Source: Paramuribaculum sp. (GTDB taxonomy: Bacteria; Bacteroidota; Bacteroidia; Bacteroidales; Muribaculaceae). From it: DNA of 9,711 bases. The stretch spans positions 1-9,711 of the forward strand of contig VSPV01000101.1 of the NCBI GenBank assembly GCA_009775605.1, given 5' to 3'. The position numbers and the translations under genes were made by a program. Shown here piece after piece: positions 5,915 through 9,711 of the stretch. Position 1 is the stretch's first letter; the number at the start of each line of letters is the position of its first letter. Under the pieces are notes generated by a model. That model saw nothing but the letters and a program-made list of their open reading frames with translations, was not told the origin of the DNA and made no database searches.

Positions 5915-7522
5915 CTATCTGACGAGGATTTTCCTGGCCTTTCCGGAGCGGAGTTCGATGTAGATGCCGGGAGTGAGGGCGGTGGCGGAGACGCGGCGCC
6001 CGTGGAGATCGTAATAAACGGCTTCGGGGGAGTCATCTGCCGCCTCGGGAATCGCGGCGCTCCCGGAAGAGAACTTAGCGCGCACACTTACGCTTTCTCT
6101 CGGCGTTACCGCCAGGCGGTAAAACGAACCGTCGGCATCATATACAAGGTTCTCGCGGGAATAAACCATGTTCTCCCCTCCTGTCTCTACAATCAGACCG
6201 TCAAGCCGGGCATTCTTATCGGGATAGATAAACAGCCAGATCTGAGAATAATCGCCTATATTATCGCCGTGCCGTAGCTGTCGGCCCGAAGGACGCCCTT
6301 CGGCCGACACTGCTGTAAATACAGCCACGCTTCCCGGGCCCTCCGCCTCAACAGACAGCCGCGGAGTCTTTCGCGCAAACCGTGCCACAAGCGACAGCGG
6401 ACAATCCACATTTATACGCGCCTCGCCTTCCTCCGTAAGGTCTGCTTCCTCACCGTTTACCGTTAGCGACTCTACTTCATAACCATCCTCGGGTTCCAAT
6501 CTTACCCGAATTTCATCACCGGCAACCACGACATCCCCGCTATTTACATCCGCGCCGGAATCAGAAGTCACCGTTACGGCTCCGCCCTCACCTGCCGTCC
6601 ACGTCACGGTATACCCAAACCATGCAATCAGCTTTATATCCGATTGCCCGGAGTAGGTAAGCACTGGCTCCGTGGAAAGCTCATGGCCTGAAGCATCGGT
6701 CCAACGGATAAAGGCAGCCTCGCCCTTAGGTTCTGCCTTTACTTTTACCTCGCTCTCGTCCGTGACAAGCGTCTTGGCTCCGTTTTCTCCTGGCTGCGGC
6801 TCCAGAAAGCTCACGGCTCCCGCCTCATCGCTGTTGGCGGCAATCTCCACCGTATATGGCGTAACATAGTCGGTTACCACCCGCAGCAGCACATCTATCA
6901 CCGAACCGCCAACCTCCGATATCTTCTTATATGCCGAGATGCCACAAGGATTGGAACTCACCATATTGTTTACGTATCGCATCCTGTAAGTGCCAGGAGC
7001 TAGGTCGGCAGGGATAGCAAATGAAGGAAGGGAAATTGCGGCAAGATCAGTATCACCGTCGGAAAATTCACGGTCGGCACTGTCGAAATAACCCTCGCCC
7101 CGGTTCATCCGGTCGAAACTCACCAGCTCACTTCCGGGCGCGGGATGGGTGGTGAGCCCGAACGCAGGAGTGAAAACACCGTCACCGTTGAAGTCCACAA
7201 AGAAAAACGAATGCGTGCCCCGGCCTATCCCTTTGGGCGTTACCTTCACATTCATTCCAGCTTTAGCCACAAGCACCAGATCCGTACGGTCGTTATATGC
7301 CGGGCGACCCGCCACAAGACTCTGCATTGCCTCGATGGAAGAGGGGCCGCAACTGATTCCGAGATACGTGATGCCGATATCCGTACGGGCCACCTCCTCG
7401 GCAGGGAAACAGTAATCGGAAGTCTCTGCTTTCGGCAACAACTCCGTAGACATTCCTTTCCCACATAGTGGCACCGACATCAAGGCAATCCACAGATACA
7501 ATATGCTATAAAAACGGTTCAT
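5915..7522 (-). CDS. Secreted modular protein: GEVED-like domain, three beta repeats, type IX-like sorting tail
   Basis: This 535-residue exported protein has unknown function. Residues 1-22 form a signal peptide (hydrophobic FYSILYLWIALMSV); C20 is not in a good lipobox. Residues 37-215 look like a GEVED domain, with YC at 37-38, VDFNGDGVF (109-117) and the late strand APGTYRMRYV (175-184). Three related beta modules follow, each opening with a hydrophobic strand and closing in (L/V)xAxF: about 222-302, 304-383 and 388-484. The second, GEGGAVTVTS...GYEVESLTVNG, resembles divergent InlB B-repeat (Flg_new_2-type) domains. The end, YYDLHGRRVSATALTPGIYI followed by a basic strand, is the DLxGR...L.PGiY pattern of type A type IX secretion tails. 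No catalytic motif is seen, so adhesion or binding at the cell surface is the likeliest role. It is divergent from the MFS gene. Confidence 0.82.
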   Translation of the reverse strand: MNRFYSILYLWIALMSVPLCGKGMSTELLPKAETSDYCFPAEEVARTDIGITYLGISCGPSSIEAMQSLVAGRPAYNDRTDLVLVAKAGMNVKVTPKGIGRGTHSFFFVDFNGDGVFTPAFGLTTHPAPGSELVSFDRMNRGEGYFDSADREFSDGDTDLAAISLPSFAIPADLAPGTYRMRYVNNMVSSNPCGISAYKKISEVGGSVIDVLLRVVTDYVTPYTVEIAANSDEAGAVSFLEPQPGENGAKTLVTDESEVKVKAEPKGEAAFIRWTDASGHELSTEPVLTYSGQSDIKLIAWFGYTVTWTAGEGGAVTVTSDSGADVNSGDVVVAGDEIRVRLEPEDGYEVESLTVNGEEADLTEEGEARINVDCPLSLVARFARKTPRLSVEAEGPGSVAVFTAVSAEGRPSGRQLRHGDNIGDYSQIWLFIYPDKNARLDGLIVETGGENMVYSRENLVYDADGSFYRLAVTPRESVSVRAKFSSGSAAIPEAADDSPEAVYYDLHGRRVSATALTPGIYIELRSGKARKILVR

Positions 7523-7559
7523 GGCATTAAATAAGGAACGTACTTTTCACATCCTTTGG

Positions 7560-7590
7560 CAAATATAGGACATCCCCGCAGGTTTGCAAA
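7560..7590 (-). promoter_or_regulatory. Bacteroidales-type promoter for the secreted protein gene
   Basis: Read on the minus strand, TTTG (complement of 7587-7590) is followed after exactly 19 bp by TATATTTG (complement of 7560-7567). Both boxes and the spacing match the Bacteroidales TTTG-N19-21-TAnnTTTG consensus perfectly. The start site should lie near 7553-7556, giving a leader of about 33 nt before the ATG ending at 7522. Confidence 0.72.
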
Positions 7591-7594
7591 TTTA

Positions 7595-7628
7595 TTTGTG
7601 AATAAAACGTAAGTTTTCATTAATTTTG
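7595..7628 (+). promoter_or_regulatory. Bacteroidales-type promoter for the MFS transporter gene
   Basis: TAATTTTG at 7621-7628 is a perfect TAnnTTTG -7 box. TTTG at 7595-7598 is the likely -33 box with a 22-bp spacer, one longer than usual. Transcription would start near 7632-7635, leaving about 32 nt of A/T-rich leader before the ATG at 7666. The -33 box abuts that of the divergent promoter. Confidence 0.65.
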
Positions 7629-7665
7629 TGCTTTCATTTTACCAATCATTAAAACATTATTCGCT

Positions 7666-9369
7666 ATGACAAAGGAACTGCAAATCCTTTCCGACAAGGC
7701 GTGGGCACGCTGGACGGCTCTTGGTCTCCTGGCGTTTGCCATGTTCTGTTCCTACATTTTCATGGATATTCTCTCGCCTATCAAGGACCTCCTGCAGTCT
7801 ACCCGTGGATGGGACTCAACTGCTTTCGGCACCATGCAAGGCTCCGAGACATTCCTGAACGTATTCATCTTCTTCCTGATTTTCGCAGGCATCATCCTCG
7901 ACAAAATGGGCGTGCGCTTCACCGCGCTCCTGTCGGGTGCCGTGATGCTCGTGGGAGCCACAATCAACTGGTATGCCCTCACCGACGCGTTTCTCGGAAG
8001 CTCGCTTGAAGTATGGTTCACCAACCATCTGAACTACATCCCCGTTTTCGACGAGCTTGGCATCTCTCCCTTCTATGAAGGCATGCCGGCTTCGGCCAAA
8101 TTCTCGGCTGTAGGCTTCATGATATTCGGCTGCGGCGTGGAAATGGCCGGTATCACAGTGAGCCGCGGCATTGTCAAATGGTTCAAGGGTCGTGAAATGG
8201 CGCTTGCCATGGGTTCGGAGATGGCCCTTGCCCGTCTGGGTGTTGCCACCTGTATGATTTTCTCGCCCATGTTCGCCACCCTGGGAGGCGACGTGAGCGT
8301 TTCGCGTTCGGTAGCCTTCGGCGTGGTTCTCCTTATGATCGCCATGATTATGTTTGTGGTTTACTTCTTCATGGACCGCAAGCTCGACGAACAGACCCAT
8401 GCCGAGGAGGAGAAAGACGATCCCTTCCGCCTCCGCGATCTCGGGAAGATACTCTCGAGCAGCGGCTTCTGGCTCGTTGCCCTGCTGTGCGTGCTCTATT
8501 ATTCGGCCATATTCCCCTTCCAGAAATATGCCGTCAACATGCTCCAGTGCAACCTTACGTTCACTGATGTTGCCGCCGACTCCTTCTGGGCATCATCGGG
8601 TGTCACCATTGCCCAATATGTGATTATGCTCATTGTGGCCGCAGCTTCTTTTGCAAGCAACTTCGGCACCAAGAGCACCATGCGCGGCATAATGCTCGCC
8701 ATTGCCATCATTGCCCTGATCACCTACTGCTGGATGGGCTACATGCGCCAGAGCGCCGCCGCCATATTCGCCGTGTTCCCGCTGCTGGCGGTGGGCATCA
8801 CTCCCATCCTCGGCAAATATGTGGATTATAAAGGAAAGGCTGCTTCGATGCTCGTTCTCGGCGCGCTCCTTCTCATCGCCTGCCATCTCACCTTCGCATT
8901 CATCCTTCCCCTGTTCAAGGGTTCGCCCGTGGGCGGTGTGTGCGTTGCCTATCTCACCATCCTCGTGCTCGGAGCCTCGTTCTCGCTCGTTCCGGCATCG
9001 CTCTGGCCCAGCGTTCCCAAGCTGGTCGACCAGAAGATTATCGGTTCGGCCTACGCCCTGATATTCTGGATTCAGAACATCGGTCTATGGCTCTTCCCCA
9101 TGCTTATCGGCAAAGTGCTTGACGCCACCAACCCCCAGATTGTTGAAGGAATAGCCAACGGCACCCTCACACCCGAGGAAGCAGCCGTGAGCTACAACTA
9201 CACCATGCCTCTCGTCATGCTCGCATGCCTTGGCGTGGCAGCGTTTGTTCTCGGCCTCGTTCTTAAAGTAATCGACCGCAAGAAACACCTCGGCCTCGAA
9301 CTCCCCAACGTGAAAGCCGCCACCGAGCCCGAAGTCCTCGAATCCGAAGCCATCACCACCGAAGACTGA
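7666..9369 (+). CDS. Major facilitator superfamily transporter, MFSD1-like
   Basis: This inner-membrane transporter of 567 residues has about 12 hydrophobic segments in two halves. A charged cytoplasmic loop (about 236-260, DRKLDEQTHAEEEKDD) separates them. The N-half carries MFS motif A after TM2 as GIILDKMGVRF (75-85), and a related GKYVDYKGKAA (383-393) occupies the equivalent site in the C-half. A periplasmic loop of about 40 residues lies at 105-145. The segment SLVPASLWPSVPKLV with GSAYALIFWIQNIGLWLFP (440-478) closely resembles MFSD1, the lysosomal dipeptide transporter of animals. That makes small peptides a candidate substrate, by family resemblance only. It has its own promoter and terminator, so it is probably monocistronic. 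The C-terminus is a soluble acidic tail of about 30 residues. The gene opposite encodes a secreted protein. Confidence 0.88.
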   Translation: MTKELQILSDKAWARWTALGLLAFAMFCSYIFMDILSPIKDLLQSTRGWDSTAFGTMQGSETFLNVFIFFLIFAGIILDKMGVRFTALLSGAVMLVGATINWYALTDAFLGSSLEVWFTNHLNYIPVFDELGISPFYEGMPASAKFSAVGFMIFGCGVEMAGITVSRGIVKWFKGREMALAMGSEMALARLGVATCMIFSPMFATLGGDVSVSRSVAFGVVLLMIAMIMFVVYFFMDRKLDEQTHAEEEKDDPFRLRDLGKILSSSGFWLVALLCVLYYSAIFPFQKYAVNMLQCNLTFTDVAADSFWASSGVTIAQYVIMLIVAAASFASNFGTKSTMRGIMLAIAIIALITYCWMGYMRQSAAAIFAVFPLLAVGITPILGKYVDYKGKAASMLVLGALLLIACHLTFAFILPLFKGSPVGGVCVAYLTILVLGASFSLVPASLWPSVPKLVDQKIIGSAYALIFWIQNIGLWLFPMLIGKVLDATNPQIVEGIANGTLTPEEAAVSYNYTMPLVMLACLGVAAFVLGLVLKVIDRKKHLGLELPNVKAATEPEVLESEAITTED

Positions 9370-9384
9370 TAATAGTCCTTATAC

Positions 9385-9426
9385 ACAAAAACGGTGTGCC
9401 AAACGAGTTTGGCACACCGTTTTTGT
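9385..9426. terminator. Very strong, probably bidirectional intrinsic terminator
   Basis: A perfect 20-bp inverted repeat (arms 9385-9404 and 9407-9426) has only GA at its centre, so in RNA a four-base CGAG loop is likely. The GC-rich core GGTGTGCC is flanked by AAAAA on the left and TTTTT on the right, followed by another T-run (9426-9431). It lies 15 bp past the MFS stop codon. The A-run would act as a T-run for transcripts of the convergent minus-strand gene. Confidence 0.93.
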
Positions 9427-9475
9427 TTTTATTTATGACTGAGAAAGTATTGCAGAACTCAGTAACCATCAACCT

Positions 9476-9546
9476 GTAGGGATGCACGCTCGTGCATCCG
9501 CTGGTAATCAATGCCGTGTCGGCGGCTGCCCATGGAGCAGCCCTAC
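9476..9546. repeat. 71-bp palindromic intergenic element with three hairpins
   Basis: The element is bounded by the inverted hexamers GTAGGG (9476-9481) and CCCTAC (9541-9546). Inside are three consecutive hairpins: GGATGCACG/CGTGCATCC (9480-9499, 2-base centre), GCCG/CGGC (9513-9523, 3-base loop) and GGCTGC/GCAGCC (9524-9542, 7-base loop). It has no coding potential of its own and sits between two convergent genes, after the terminator. From memory, similar GTAGGG...CCCTAC elements with compensating hairpin arms are dispersed in gut Bacteroidales genomes, so a REP- or MITE-like repeat is my reading. Copy number cannot be tested within one window. Confidence 0.6.
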
Positions 9547-9560
9547 TTTTCGGGGTTTTG

Positions 9561-9711
9561 TTACCCCAGTTCCGAGAATGTCTTGCGGCCGCGGAGGAAG
9601 AACTGGAGGAGGATGTTGGGACGGGATGGGGAGGGGTGGAGAAGGTCATCAGAGGGGAAGGAAGAGTACGCCCGGCGCATGGTGCGGAAATCATTGTGGG
9701 CCTTGAGGATG
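9561..9711 (-). CDS. C-terminal end of an unidentified protein, perhaps a glycosyltransferase (partial)
   Basis: On the minus strand a frame is open from the window edge to TAA (complement of 9561-9563), giving 49 residues. It begins ILKAHNDFRTMRRAYSSF and ends LLQFFLRGRKTFSELG. Composition is protein-like: an amphipathic basic helix, a Pro/Ser linker, then a hydrophobic-basic end. The K-A-H-x-D-F-x-x-M-R-R stretch and the basic tail remind me of the C-termini of family 2 glycosyltransferases in Bacteroidales, but this is weak recognition. The third-position G/C bias in this frame supports a real gene. It is convergent with the MFS gene, with 191 bp between the stops. A small GGGGT/ACCCC hairpin (9552-9567) overlaps the stop codon. 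Confidence 0.5.
   Translation of the reverse strand, partial: ILKAHNDFRTMRRAYSSFPSDDLLHPSPSRPNILLQFFLRGRKTFSELG

Noticed and set aside
9353..9694. 113-codon open frame on the minus strand over the terminator and repeat
   Set aside because: It reads through a perfect terminator and the palindromic element in a Ser/Pro-rich low-complexity translation. The neighbouring frame ending at 9561 is the credible one.

Overview
The window looks like chromosome from a gut-type member of the Bacteroidales. The -7 boxes match TAnnTTTG, most starts have A-rich leaders instead of Shine-Dalgarno sites, there is a GEVED-type surface protein with a type IX-like C-terminal tail, the 3-phosphoglycerate dehydrogenase is the Lys-type short form, and the genes are moderately GC-rich while the spacers are AT-rich. 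A Muribaculaceae-like genome is my best guess, but the sequence alone does not prove the family.

Layout, left to right. (1) 1-69: the last 22 codons of what looks like an IS30-type transposase, cut by the window edge. (2) 179-655 (-): a small exported Spy/CpxP-like protein with two LTxxQ motifs. (3) 855-4406 (+): a tight four-gene run of serC, serA, a hotdog thioesterase and dprA, with gaps of 12, -4 and 13 bp, behind a good Bacteroidales promoter. SerA and SerC catalyse the first two steps from 3-phosphoglycerate to serine. No serB is present here, so the phosphatase must lie elsewhere. DprA is the RecA loader for incoming single-stranded DNA. (4) 4472-5884 (+): a uridine phosphorylase followed 21 bp later by a YhbS-like GNAT acetyltransferase. 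(5) 5915-7522 (-): a secreted modular protein (GEVED-like domain, three beta repeats, sorting tail). (6) 7523-7665: a divergent promoter region whose two -33 boxes form one small inverted repeat. (7) 7666-9369 (+): an MFS transporter resembling MFSD1, closed by a very strong terminator. (8) 9476-9546: a 71-bp palindromic element with three hairpins and GTAGGG/CCCTAC ends. (9) 9561-9711 (-): the C-terminal 49 codons of a gene entering from the right, perhaps a glycosyltransferase.

Most of the window is housekeeping metabolism. I see no defence island, CRISPR array, toxin-antitoxin pair or clear new system. The parts most worth a second look are the cloverleaf-capable repeat at 9476-9546, the interlocked divergent promoters at 7560-7628, the active-site changes in SerA, and the linkage of serine biosynthesis to dprA.
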